Part shown: positions 26,201 to 34,329 of the stretch, piece by piece
How positions within the stretch are numbered: position 1 is the first letter of the stretch
How the letters are laid out: every line of letters begins with the position of its first letter
Notes under the pieces: model-generated
What the model was told of the DNA's origin: nothing
Seen by the model: the letters and a program-made list of their open reading frames with translations, nothing else
Databases searched by the model: none
Made by a program: the position numbers and the translations under genes
Assembly: GCA_035906255.1 (NCBI GenBank)
Contig: JAMIFM010000018.1
Coordinates: 186,001 to 250,000, forward strand
Reading direction: 5' to 3'
From: SB11 sp035906255
GTDB lineage: Bacteria; Bacteroidota; Bacteroidia; UBA8524
DNA: 64,000 nucleotides

Positions 26201-28245
26201 ATATAAGCACTGTTAGCAACGGTTGTGTATCAGCCAAAGTGCCTTTTGAAGTGCTTGTAAGCGATACTACTGTTGGTGCACCTGCAATAGGTAATCAAAC
26301 AGTATGCGAAGGCAGCAATGTTACTTGGGTTACTAACGGCCCCGATGTTATCCGCTGGTTTAACAGCGCAACAGAAACTGCACCGATGGTTGAAGATACC
26401 GTTTTTGATGCAGGTAACTTATATAACGATACTACTTATTGGTACGAGGCATTTAACGGCCGTTGCGTAAGCAACCGTAATACAGTTAGTGTTGCCGTTA
26501 ATCCTATACCTGCTGCACCGGTTATTGACAGCCAGTTTGTAGTATGCTACAGTGGAAACATTAACCTTACCCCTGTGGTTAGCGGTACTGCAACTTGGTA
26601 TGCCGATGCAGTAAGCACAACACCGCTAAATACCGGTGCGCTTATCTTTAATAACCTTATTGCCGATACTACCTTGTTTGTTGATAATACACAAGCAGGC
26701 TGCACCAGCACAAGGGTTAAAACTACTATAATAGTTCAGACTCCTGCTTCGGTTAGCTTGGTAAGTGCTGCCAGCCCTGTGTGCTTCAATACAGCATCAC
26801 AAATTGTATTAAACAAAACAGGCATCGGTACTATTAAATGGTTCGACCAATATGCCGCTACTGCAACCATAGCAACAGGTGATACATTAAATACAACGGT
26901 TCTTGCTGCCGATAAAACATACTATTATGAATTGTTTGACGGTTTGTGCACCACAGTGCGCGACTCAGTGCAAATAGCAGTAATACCTTTTGCTGCAAAA
27001 CCTGTAATTACCCCTGCTGATACCGTTTGCTACGGTTTAACTGATACCCTTGTGGCTACTGCCGCAGGTGCTGTAATTAACTGGTACGAAACCAAAACAT
27101 CGGCTCCTGTATATACAGGTACTGATTTTGTGTTGCCCGCAATTACAGGTAACAAAAAATACTTTGCAAAAGCAGTGTATGCAGGTTGCGAAAGCGATTT
27201 TGAAACTGTGAGCGTAAATGTGCGCGCATTGCCACAGCCTCCGTTGGTTGATTCGGTTTCACCTGTATGTCGTGGAAATGCAGCTGTACTAAAAGCGATT
27301 ACTCCTGCAACTGCTGAGTGGTTTAATTCACCGTTTGCAACTACTCCTTCATATACAGGAAACACATACACCACTTCCAACCTGAATGTAAACACTACAT
27401 TCTATGTGCAGTCTTTTGACGGCCACTGCCGTAGCGAAAAACGTCCCGTTGCAGTAACGCTTCGTAATGCACCTGCTGCACCTGTAGTAAAAACAGTAAA
27501 TCCTTTCTGTTGGGGGGATAATGTAACCATTGAAGCGGGTTCAAACAGCATTGTACGTTGGTACAAAAACGCTGCTGATACTGTACCTTTTGTAGCTGAC
27601 AGTACCTTGTTTGTTGGCAAACTGTTTAAAGATACTACCTATTATATAGAAAGCTACGATGGTTTCTGCACAAGCACCAAAGTAACCTATAACGTTGGTG
27701 TAATCCGCTACATGGATGGGTTCTCAGTTTCAATCCCTGATTCGGCTAATATTAAAACCCAAGTTACCCTAAGTGCTACCGGTAATTTTGATAACCTGTA
27801 CGGTTGGAATTTCGGTTCAGGTGCAAGTTTATCAAGTGCTACGGGCACAGGCCCACACGATCTTGAGTGGAGTACAAAAGGATTGAAAAATGTACGCTTA
27901 ACAGTAACCAAAAGGGTAGGAGCAGTTACCTGCGATACTGTAATTACCAAAACTGTTAAAGTATATAGCCTTAGCGAATTGCTATCAGCACAGGCTGCTG
28001 ATAACAACGCATCGCTGAGCATTTATCCCAACCCTGCATCATCAGTACTAAATATTGTAGCTACTGAAGGTACAACCATTGCACATATCAGTCTTGCCGA
28101 CATAACAGGTAAGATAATGTTTACTGAAGCCGTTGCAACTACTCATAAAACAGTAGATGTACAAGGCTTTGCTAAAGGAGTGTATTTGTTGCAAATCACT
28201 TTAGACAATAACCAAACGGTAATGCAAAAAGTAATTATCGATTAA
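20272..28245 (+). CDS. Giant T9SS type A surface protein with beta-helix and eight Ig_7 modules
   Basis: The 2657-aa product has a signal peptide ending at ATA-QDS. The N-terminal head (about 25-285) is unlike the other operon members and resembles a nidogen-like or propeller-associated beta domain. An Fn3-like segment follows, then a GxWSxxxTW (G8-like) segment near residue 373 and a long beta-rich region. A parallel beta-helix with recurring N-N-x-F/I ladders (about 1176-1726) comes next, then eight Ig_7-type modules of about 80 residues (about 1836-2480), each with a conserved W-Y/F and a late Cys. A PKD-like module and a type A sorting domain (SIYPNPASSVLNI to the end, about 2576-2657) complete it. 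It is an exported, surface-attached protein, probably an adhesin or stalk. No catalytic motif was seen. Confidence 0.92.
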   Translation: MKTINKLLCLLAMTVLVTVAATAQDSRAYDFATDKKGDLRKDANGNAIDFSTVTSLITANTTNQNTQVYNLPFNVVFLGKVYKHFLIGTSGYLVLGNNDNTAEQFLFPTANANSFKLGNNVYRFQGVIAPFWDIQTAASLKYTVTGTAPNRAFVVEWVSYLPSAATPVAGSESNYQVRIYENGGVVEYVYGKMVIPSTNTTTAVTATIGISRNSALTDNNFLVVNDLDSFDTARTLTAYTTSLDNLYNKADSGIIAPLTYDNDSNARRFVFTPAVAYGPSNMMAINVTYDQAVLYWDDNSNDEVRFEIEKKDKNGNFNYFDSTTQNINFYLAEGFYPGEEHVFRVRTFNQGQYSAYSNICTVSIPPAQLIEAVASGAWSNPATWSTNSVPSRYDSVVVSNGYEVILDDAAANAYHLMIDSGALVYENTSAARKLNVHGNIWVKEDGRISVHTLPTNTNTSMVLAVRGDVYNNGVIDLYKKNGTKEEAAILTFFGRKVSSFVTNATAITNINSLSVERTSIADSVYFSPTAATVRGHITDALSGAGFVETNNWVGTLVIGGNYKLENRLFTTLNPVVGDNAGVVFANDSLTVVAQNTNIAFSGTFKVQKGSLSFGTTNNNYFSGSFDLIIEGGTMNLSGRLSSPSATSFTQTGGKLRLATVGNNTNDPTMGLTTAVIKMLGGEIILVNPGIVTSRLDYYVQGVGASEYTGTWVKLTDSTTTVTAANPEFLVRGVFPNLITDSSATSTKTVKMRLTAFANVMGDFIHTANDTLNLSAYIYLYDSIVNNGYIYSGNTSGTIVVAGNNQTLTGSGYANLARMDMLQADTSSTFTIPAPKMIRTLLLNLTTGTIKNAKNLQLGDSINTINIEVSRISGSSRFMGATLDTFPELWRGNAAYNISYINLGRTYNAGFEIPSDRNITNLTINSDSAIAITNGSVNVAQILTLTKGVFAVDTAYKIRVANPAAAAVVGGSATAYVRGALTRRLEKKLTAGVYSFPVGNASYSPLSLNTVVTDTANGEVTASFRNQPLNFTLGKGITTVDTAFGHWVLTADSNVKSIGSFGLNVNYKLADGFVRTAAGKSNSINNAPAFDSVGTRLSPISVALAASKLSFDSANTVMFIAPAEYLGDTIYNNIYRVGRGYDFENLTAVSRKLASSYIAGNPKFLITSTYDDVNEEYPVFFTQMRYTEKGGKVLIRLDSNAFGIVTGSKTKVMNASYGMIAMYGADSIEFDGAGYDILGNPTNTREWTFRTETNAANASVFMLQQDAHNNIFNNLNIVANASGTQGGIFISNTFTGGQGNDGAIIKNNSFTIGTDRVATYGIVSVGLSAAATNDNVQIVNNEFSNFTAAHIAVSTNSGPNWKISGNHFFQNDTRALTSAVRAIDVVANTTAHGYEISYNYIGGTQKFASGAMWSYGGTAALSLMNITVGNSSPTVIKGNVIRLYTQSQTASFIVRVISLNAGKFIFSGNKIGGNLSNYNDALALNNGNALSILYLPSSVTASAEITDNEFSYIRHSGVISATKAFRVIDYQAAAPAYIARNVLHDIQGFSSRITGAQDAGFMGVYLANNFSNNIVENNEMYSLLNNSSTATGFITCIGTNGGNGDIRNNKLYKVSHQTTSASAGTLMGIHVNAGTWNVYNNQILFANEAFANMPVSLQGIRYYSTATVAGKVHNNTIVLGGQTRSTNSYGLVHGSTAARVEMFNNIVINKNNMTGGATFRAVGIHAAPSALFSSDFNVIYTPVEANAFYNASNATAYTPQAWNTLTGHEKNTLFNTIPAFRDTLVANLLLTLDTINWKLNAAGRATTFVNDYEGDTRHSKQPDIGADEFGAPMFIAPVFAGGNDTLCAGNTRTLIAQNPNAGGSLYWFSQPYGGDTLHIGDTLFTDTITANTAFYVQVSDSLLRSYRVEVPVRVIPVLAPNIANLPVDSVCNGTSWTLIADSVSGAVISWYDSLNAVTPFHTGRSYTTPVLTSDTIYYISTVSNGCVSAKVPFEVLVSDTTVGAPAIGNQTVCEGSNVTWVTNGPDVIRWFNSATETAPMVEDTVFDAGNLYNDTTYWYEAFNGRCVSNRNTVSVAVNPIPAAPVIDSQFVVCYSGNINLTPVVSGTATWYADAVSTTPLNTGALIFNNLIADTTLFVDNTQAGCTSTRVKTTIIVQTPASVSLVSAASPVCFNTASQIVLNKTGIGTIKWFDQYAATATIATGDTLNTTVLAADKTYYYELFDGLCTTVRDSVQIAVIPFAAKPVITPADTVCYGLTDTLVATAAGAVINWYETKTSAPVYTGTDFVLPAITGNKKYFAKAVYAGCESDFETVSVNVRALPQPPLVDSVSPVCRGNAAVLKAITPATAEWFNSPFATTPSYTGNTYTTSNLNVNTTFYVQSFDGHCRSEKRPVAVTLRNAPAAPVVKTVNPFCWGDNVTIEAGSNSIVRWYKNAADTVPFVADSTLFVGKLFKDTTYYIESYDGFCTSTKVTYNVGVIRYMDGFSVSIPDSANIKTQVTLSATGNFDNLYGWNFGSGASLSSATGTGPHDLEWSTKGLKNVRLTVTKRVGAVTCDTVITKTVKVYSLSELLSAQAADNNASLSIYPNPASSVLNIVATEGTTIAHISLADITGKIMFTEAVATTHKTVDVQGFAKGVYLLQITLDNNQTVMQKVIID

Positions 28246-28267
28246 TCGGGTTGAAAGTTTTTAAGAA

Positions 28268-31200
28268 ATGAAAACAAATAAAAATATAAGTTCTTTTTCC
28301 CAAGTTGTGCTTAGGGCGTGCATAGTAGTTGCACTGCTCTTTGCTACAGGGATAACAGGCTGGAGCCAAAGCATTTTTAACAATGACATTACAGATGCTA
28401 ACCCAAGTGCCACCAACCCTTTTGTTACAGGCCAAGTAGTAAACGCTAACATTACTGTAACCGGTATAGGTCGTGGTTCGGGCTTAGGGGGTAATGCAGG
28501 AAGTAATCGGTACAATGCCAACAACTGGAATACAGCTTTTGATGCTACTGATTATTTTACGTTTACCCTTACGCCCGCAGCAGGTTACAAAATAAACTTT
28601 GTAAGTTTGGTATATACCGGACAGCGGTCATCTACCGGGCCAAACTCATTCGCTCTACGTTCGAGTCTTGATGGGTTTACAGCGAATATAGGTTCTCCAA
28701 CGGCCACCGGAGGTACTATTAGTTTATCAGCCACAGCATACCAAAACGTATCGGGTGCTATAGAGTTTCGTTTTTACGGTTGGGCAGGCACCGCTGCTGC
28801 CGGAACATATAGTATAAATGATTTTACGTTTAATGGTACTGTAGCCGCTGCCGGCCCTACTATTATTGACCCCGCTGTAACCAATGTTGGTGAAACTACC
28901 GCTGACCTTTCAGCCAATTTGGCTTCAAACGGCGGAACTACCATTTTAGAGCGTGGTTTTGTGTGGGCTACCACTACCAATCCTTTGGTGGGTGGCGGAG
29001 GCGTTACTAAAGTAACTGCTTCAGGTACTTCTACCGGAACTTTTACTTCGTCGGTAACCGGTTTGCCTGCCGGAACTCGTATCTACTTTAAAGGGTTTGC
29101 CCGTAATTCGGCTGGTTCTTTTTATACTTCTGAGGTAAGTTTTATCACCCCATCGGCCGAGCCCACATCTTACCCCGGTTCTTTTACAGCTACCACCATT
29201 TCAAAAAACAGTATTAAACTTGATTGGACACAAGTTGCAGGGGCAAACGGATATTTAATTATCCAGCGCAAAGGTATTGCCCCAACAGGCACCCCTGCGG
29301 ATAAAACTGCTTATACTCTAAATCAGGTGTTGGGCGACGGGACTATTGTGGGCGTTGTAACTTCAGGAGCTACAATAACCACCACAGTTAATAGCCTTAT
29401 ACAAGGAACAAGATATTACTACACATTATTCCCATACGGATATAACGGTTCATTAACCGAAACCTATAATTACCGCACAGTACCTACTATTCCCTTGGCT
29501 ACTGACAGTACGTGGGGTTATCCGCCGTCGTTCAAATCGACTATCGAGGGAGTTACAGGTACAGAGGCTGCGGGCATATCTTCTCTTATTAATGATAACA
29601 TAACTACTGCTGCTAACGGCACGCAAGTGTGGAAGCTACACGTGAAAGATGGAGGAGCAACTTTAACGGATGATGATGATTTACCAACCATTGTTACCCG
29701 CATTACGCTTAACAGGGCCTCAAAAAATACAGTAGCAAGTTGGTTAAATACTCTGCAATCGGTAGGCTTGGTTGACGACAGTACAGGTGCGGTGATTGCC
29801 AACGGTACAATTACAGCTAACACAATTACATTTAACGGACTAAATGTAACGGCAGCCGATAACAACTACCGACCACTTTCGGTAAGGCTGAGTTTAAAGG
29901 CCATAGCACATAAAGACAGAGATACTTTCCATTTTTATGTTGATTCTGTAGGTACGCTTACCAAATCGATACTTGAGAGTTCTCAAACACAATATTTCAT
30001 TTCTTATTCTGATTCAAGCAAAAACAGCATTGATGTTGATGCTACTAAACTGCGTTTTATCACCCAGCCCCAAGCAACAGTTGAGGCAGGTACATTTTTA
30101 ACCAATACTATACAGGTAGAAGCAGTAGATGCTTTTAACACTCGTGATATTGATTTTAACGGAAACATTACGCTTACTGCTACTGACGGAAACCTGATTG
30201 CGACCCCTCGCAGCCTAATAGCTGTAAAAGGGTTAGCAATATTTGATACAGTACGTTTTAATCGTATTTCTGCCAATGATACATTGGTGGCTTCGGCAGG
30301 TGCACTGATTCCTGCCAAGAGCAACCGTTTTGTGGTAGAGGCCTCTAAAGGTTCTGATATTATTGCTGATGGCGGTTTTACATATCCTCAAAACATCATT
30401 CATACTGATTATAACGATACAGACGATGTATCGCTTACCAACTCGCTGGAAGTAATGTCTTTGATACTTCGCGATGGAGGTAATAATGACGATAACGACT
30501 TTGAACCTACTGCTCTTAAGGCTTTAACCTTTAACGTAAGTAACGCATACTTGATACGTAAGGCGGCCTTGTTTGTGGGTAGTACTAAAATAGCCGAAGT
30601 AGATAGCGCAGTAACTGTTGGAGCTAATAAACAATTAGTATTTACAGGTTTTACAATGTCTGCCCCTGATAATGATTCGCTTCGTTTTTCACTACGAGTA
30701 ACATTTAAAGATTCAGCAATTGATGGTGATAACTTTGGTTTTATTGTAGTTGCTGCAACTGCTGATGCTGTTGAAAGCCAATTTGCTGTAGCCAACGCAA
30801 GCGGTGCTGCAAGTATAATTGGCGGTGCTAATAATAAAGTAGATGTTATTGGCCGCATTATTAAATTTACACAACAACCTACTGATGTTTCAGAAGGAAG
30901 TGCCCAATTACCCGCACCTACAGTAGTGGCTACTGACAGCTTGGGTAACTATGATTTAGCTGCTCATAACTATACACTTACTGTATTGGGCGGTTCAATA
31001 TTCGATTTTCGCGCCGTTGTTTCTGCTAATTCTAACAGCAACGGTATTGCCACATTTAACCGTTTGATTTATGATATACCTGCTACCGGAGTTAAAATCT
31101 CTGTGAAAACTGCCGGTATCGACAGTACTGTGAGCGATACGTTTGAGGTGATGAAACCCACATGGTTCCGTACCGTACAATCAGGTAACTGGTCGGATAC

Positions 31201-34200
31201 CCTTGTGTGGGAGTTTTCTAAAAACTATGGTACTAACTGGCAAGCTGCCAACGAAGTTCCCGATTACAGCAAACACGGTCAAATAACCATCCGTGCTACT
31301 CACACCGTACAAATGGACGGTTTAACTGCTGATGCTAACACAGTTGATGAACTGATTATTGAAAACAATGCGGTGTTGATTACCCCACAAGGTGCCTACA
31401 ACAAGTTGACTATTGTTGACGGTTTGGCGACTGATTTGGTGATTGAAGGTAAACTGTTGCACAACAACCCTGTGGCCGGAAACGGTATCAGTATTGCAGC
31501 TCCTGCAACTGTTACGGTTAAAAAAGGCGGGGCGATTGAGCTTGCTGCCTTTGGTGATGCCGCACATTGGGCAGGTAATACCAACATTAAGTTTGAAGAC
31601 AGTTCATTCTATATACATAACACACCTATTACAAACACTATTGGGGCGGTTACTATGTTCCCCAATGCTTCGTCAACTGAAAAACCTGTTTTCAGGATTG
31701 CTCAAAACTATACTTATCCCGGTTCGTTTGTAAGCCCAACAGCTACATTAACCATTAATGGGTTGTTGAGTATTGATGCTGCAAAAACACTTACTATAAA
31801 CGGTGGCGGCGAACGCTTGTTGCGTAACGGTATTATCGGTGACGGTAACCTTGTAATTGCTGATTCGTCAAAAGTGCGTATCACTGCTGATGCGCAATTG
31901 AGCGGTAGCGGTAAAATAAGCGTTAACCACACTAAAGCAGTATTCCAGATTGGAACGGCCAGCTATACCGAGCTTAAAAACAACAAAGAAATTACAACTA
32001 CTGCCGCCAACGGTATTTCAGTAGCCGGTACTTTAAACGGACTTGTTAATGGATTTAACGGTAACGCTACTGTCAAAACAGAAGCGGGTGCAACTGTTAT
32101 CACAGCTAATACTCAAGGCTTAGGCGGTTTGTTCAGTACTTCAGGTGTTAAAACATATAACTCGGCTACGGATTACATATTTAACGGTACTATCGCACAA
32201 AATAGCGGTAACTCAATCGGTTTAACTGCCCGTACTATAAAAGTAGATAATGCTTTCGGGTTGACTTTGGGTGATTCTATAACCGTTACTGATACTCTTT
32301 ATATTGGTCAAAGCAATGTAACATCATCTGCAAATGCAGTATTAACTATTGCTGCTAACGGGGTAATTGATGGTTACTCAGCAACCAGCTTTATCAACGG
32401 CCCGTTGAATTTGTGGGTGGATAATGCAGCGATGTATTATCCTGTAGGTAAAACAACCTATGGCCCTGTAACTTATGCTTCAACAGGTATTCCTTCTTGG
32501 ATTACCCTTGAATATGTAAACAACAATGCCCATGTAAACAATTTTGATACTGCTAAAAGAGGTGCAGGGCTTGCCGCTATCAAAGCCAATGAATACTGGA
32601 AAATTCATTCATCGGTTAAAACAAGCGGAAACATTGAAGTGCCTTACACTGCTAATTCAGCCGTTGCAGGTGTTGATACCCTTAACATCCGTGTAGTTAG
32701 CTGGAACGGTAGCCGTTGGATAAGCGAAGGCCCTGTGGCTCGCACCGCTACTTCAAGTGTTGTATTGGCTGATGGTTTAACCAATTATACAGTATTTACT
32801 ATCGGTATAGATTCTTCATGCGTTGTTCCTGCGGCTCCTGCATTTGTTGCAAACAATGTGTGCGGTGCAGGCAGCAATGTAACCCTTGCAGCTACCGGAA
32901 ACGGTGTTGTGCGTTGGTTTGTAAATGCAAACGATGTTCAACCGTTTGCAGCCGGTACTTCGGTTAATGTTGGTACATTGTTTACCGACAGTGTTTTCTA
33001 CGCAGAGGTTAAAAACATAGGTTGCTACAGCAACCGTGTAGCGTATGCAGTTACTATTAACACACCTCCTGCTGCCCCTTCATTAAGCGGTGCTACACAA
33101 TTGTGTTATGCTACTGCGGCAGTATTGGATGCAGATACGTTAGGAACTAACAATTGGTATGCTGATGTAAATGCTACCGTGCCTGTGTTTACAGGCGATG
33201 CATTTACAACAGGTAACCTTACTAATGATACTTCTTTCTACGTTGAAAAAATACAAAACGGCTGTGCAAGCATTACCCGTACAAGAATTGATGTGAGCGT
33301 TAAACCTCAGTTGCTTTCTCCTGTGAGCAACGGTGTTGAGGTTTGTTCAGGTGCTAAAGGAGTAATAGATGCTGCTGCCAACCAAACTATCCGTTGGTAC
33401 GGACTAAATACGGCAACAACTCCGTTTTATAGTGGAACACGATACACTACCAGTCCTTTAACCGCCGACTCTACTTTTTATATAGAAGCGTTTGACGGTG
33501 CTTGCGCCAGTTTGCGTGTACCGGTGTTGGCTAAAGTACTTGCCTTACCCGCAACTCCTGCCATTACTCCCGGTGCAGTTTGTGTGGGCAATACAGCACA
33601 AATTACAGCTAATGGCCCCGGTACAGTGTATTGGTACAACGATACTACCTCGGCAGCTATCAGCAGCGGTCATAGCTTCACTACTGCTCCGCTTACTGTT
33701 ACTCGCACCTACTATGCTGCCATTTTTGACGGTAAGTGTTTCAGTCCTAAAGTAGCAGCTCTTGCTGAAGCATTTGCAATACCCGGCAGTGCAACCATTA
33801 CTGCACCTGCCAATGCCCCAACCAACCAAACAGTGGCAATACAAACCACTGCTATTGCCCAAAACTATGTGTGGGATTTCGGTACTGATGCTACCCCTCA
33901 AACTGCTACAGGTGCAGGCCCTCATAATGTAAAATGGTCAACTCAAGGTGCTAAAAAAGTGAAGTTGAAATTGTGGAACGGAAACAGTGCAGTGGCTTGT
34001 TCTACCGAGGTTCAAAACTTTGTACAAGTGGGTGCGGGAGTTGGCGTGCAAGAGATTGCAGGCGCAACCATAGCAGTATATCCTAACCCTGCTTCATCAG
34101 TATTAACACTTGATGTAACATTTGACGCTGCCCAATCGGGTAACGTATTGATTACTGATGCTACCGGAAAAACAGTGTTTCAAACTGCTTTTGAAAATGT

Positions 34201-34309
34201 ATCAGGCATAAACAAACAATTAGATGTAACAGGCTTTGCAAAAGGCTTGTATATGCTGAAGGTAGCTACCGAAAACGGAGTTTCGGTGCATAAAGTAATA
34301 GTTCAATAA
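28268..34309 (+). CDS. Giant T9SS type A surface protein, tandem paralogue 1
   Basis: The 2013-aa product has a signal peptide (cleavage near TGWSQ-SIF). A head domain (about 30-195), a beta sandwich of its own type, is followed by Fn3-like modules. Two blocks of the form (A/S)xxFxTQPxxVxxGT alternate with cohesin-like beta domains. A GNWSDTLVWE (G8-like) segment near residue 965 and a beta-helical region (about 990-1400) follow, then four Ig_7-type modules (about 1517-1840), a PKD-like module (WDFGTDATPQT) and a type A sorting domain (VYPNPASSVLTL, about 1931-2013). From about residue 200 onward it is a close paralogue of the next gene product; the first 195 residues are not. Spacing to both neighbours is about 20 bp. 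Confidence 0.92.
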   Translation: MKTNKNISSFSQVVLRACIVVALLFATGITGWSQSIFNNDITDANPSATNPFVTGQVVNANITVTGIGRGSGLGGNAGSNRYNANNWNTAFDATDYFTFTLTPAAGYKINFVSLVYTGQRSSTGPNSFALRSSLDGFTANIGSPTATGGTISLSATAYQNVSGAIEFRFYGWAGTAAAGTYSINDFTFNGTVAAAGPTIIDPAVTNVGETTADLSANLASNGGTTILERGFVWATTTNPLVGGGGVTKVTASGTSTGTFTSSVTGLPAGTRIYFKGFARNSAGSFYTSEVSFITPSAEPTSYPGSFTATTISKNSIKLDWTQVAGANGYLIIQRKGIAPTGTPADKTAYTLNQVLGDGTIVGVVTSGATITTTVNSLIQGTRYYYTLFPYGYNGSLTETYNYRTVPTIPLATDSTWGYPPSFKSTIEGVTGTEAAGISSLINDNITTAANGTQVWKLHVKDGGATLTDDDDLPTIVTRITLNRASKNTVASWLNTLQSVGLVDDSTGAVIANGTITANTITFNGLNVTAADNNYRPLSVRLSLKAIAHKDRDTFHFYVDSVGTLTKSILESSQTQYFISYSDSSKNSIDVDATKLRFITQPQATVEAGTFLTNTIQVEAVDAFNTRDIDFNGNITLTATDGNLIATPRSLIAVKGLAIFDTVRFNRISANDTLVASAGALIPAKSNRFVVEASKGSDIIADGGFTYPQNIIHTDYNDTDDVSLTNSLEVMSLILRDGGNNDDNDFEPTALKALTFNVSNAYLIRKAALFVGSTKIAEVDSAVTVGANKQLVFTGFTMSAPDNDSLRFSLRVTFKDSAIDGDNFGFIVVAATADAVESQFAVANASGAASIIGGANNKVDVIGRIIKFTQQPTDVSEGSAQLPAPTVVATDSLGNYDLAAHNYTLTVLGGSIFDFRAVVSANSNSNGIATFNRLIYDIPATGVKISVKTAGIDSTVSDTFEVMKPTWFRTVQSGNWSDTLVWEFSKNYGTNWQAANEVPDYSKHGQITIRATHTVQMDGLTADANTVDELIIENNAVLITPQGAYNKLTIVDGLATDLVIEGKLLHNNPVAGNGISIAAPATVTVKKGGAIELAAFGDAAHWAGNTNIKFEDSSFYIHNTPITNTIGAVTMFPNASSTEKPVFRIAQNYTYPGSFVSPTATLTINGLLSIDAAKTLTINGGGERLLRNGIIGDGNLVIADSSKVRITADAQLSGSGKISVNHTKAVFQIGTASYTELKNNKEITTTAANGISVAGTLNGLVNGFNGNATVKTEAGATVITANTQGLGGLFSTSGVKTYNSATDYIFNGTIAQNSGNSIGLTARTIKVDNAFGLTLGDSITVTDTLYIGQSNVTSSANAVLTIAANGVIDGYSATSFINGPLNLWVDNAAMYYPVGKTTYGPVTYASTGIPSWITLEYVNNNAHVNNFDTAKRGAGLAAIKANEYWKIHSSVKTSGNIEVPYTANSAVAGVDTLNIRVVSWNGSRWISEGPVARTATSSVVLADGLTNYTVFTIGIDSSCVVPAAPAFVANNVCGAGSNVTLAATGNGVVRWFVNANDVQPFAAGTSVNVGTLFTDSVFYAEVKNIGCYSNRVAYAVTINTPPAAPSLSGATQLCYATAAVLDADTLGTNNWYADVNATVPVFTGDAFTTGNLTNDTSFYVEKIQNGCASITRTRIDVSVKPQLLSPVSNGVEVCSGAKGVIDAAANQTIRWYGLNTATTPFYSGTRYTTSPLTADSTFYIEAFDGACASLRVPVLAKVLALPATPAITPGAVCVGNTAQITANGPGTVYWYNDTTSAAISSGHSFTTAPLTVTRTYYAAIFDGKCFSPKVAALAEAFAIPGSATITAPANAPTNQTVAIQTTAIAQNYVWDFGTDATPQTATGAGPHNVKWSTQGAKKVKLKLWNGNSAVACSTEVQNFVQVGAGVGVQEIAGATIAVYPNPASSVLTLDVTFDAAQSGNVLITDATGKTVFQTAFENVSGINKQLDVTGFAKGLYMLKVATENGVSVHKVIVQ

Positions 34310-34329
34310 GTAGTAACAACGGATTTAAA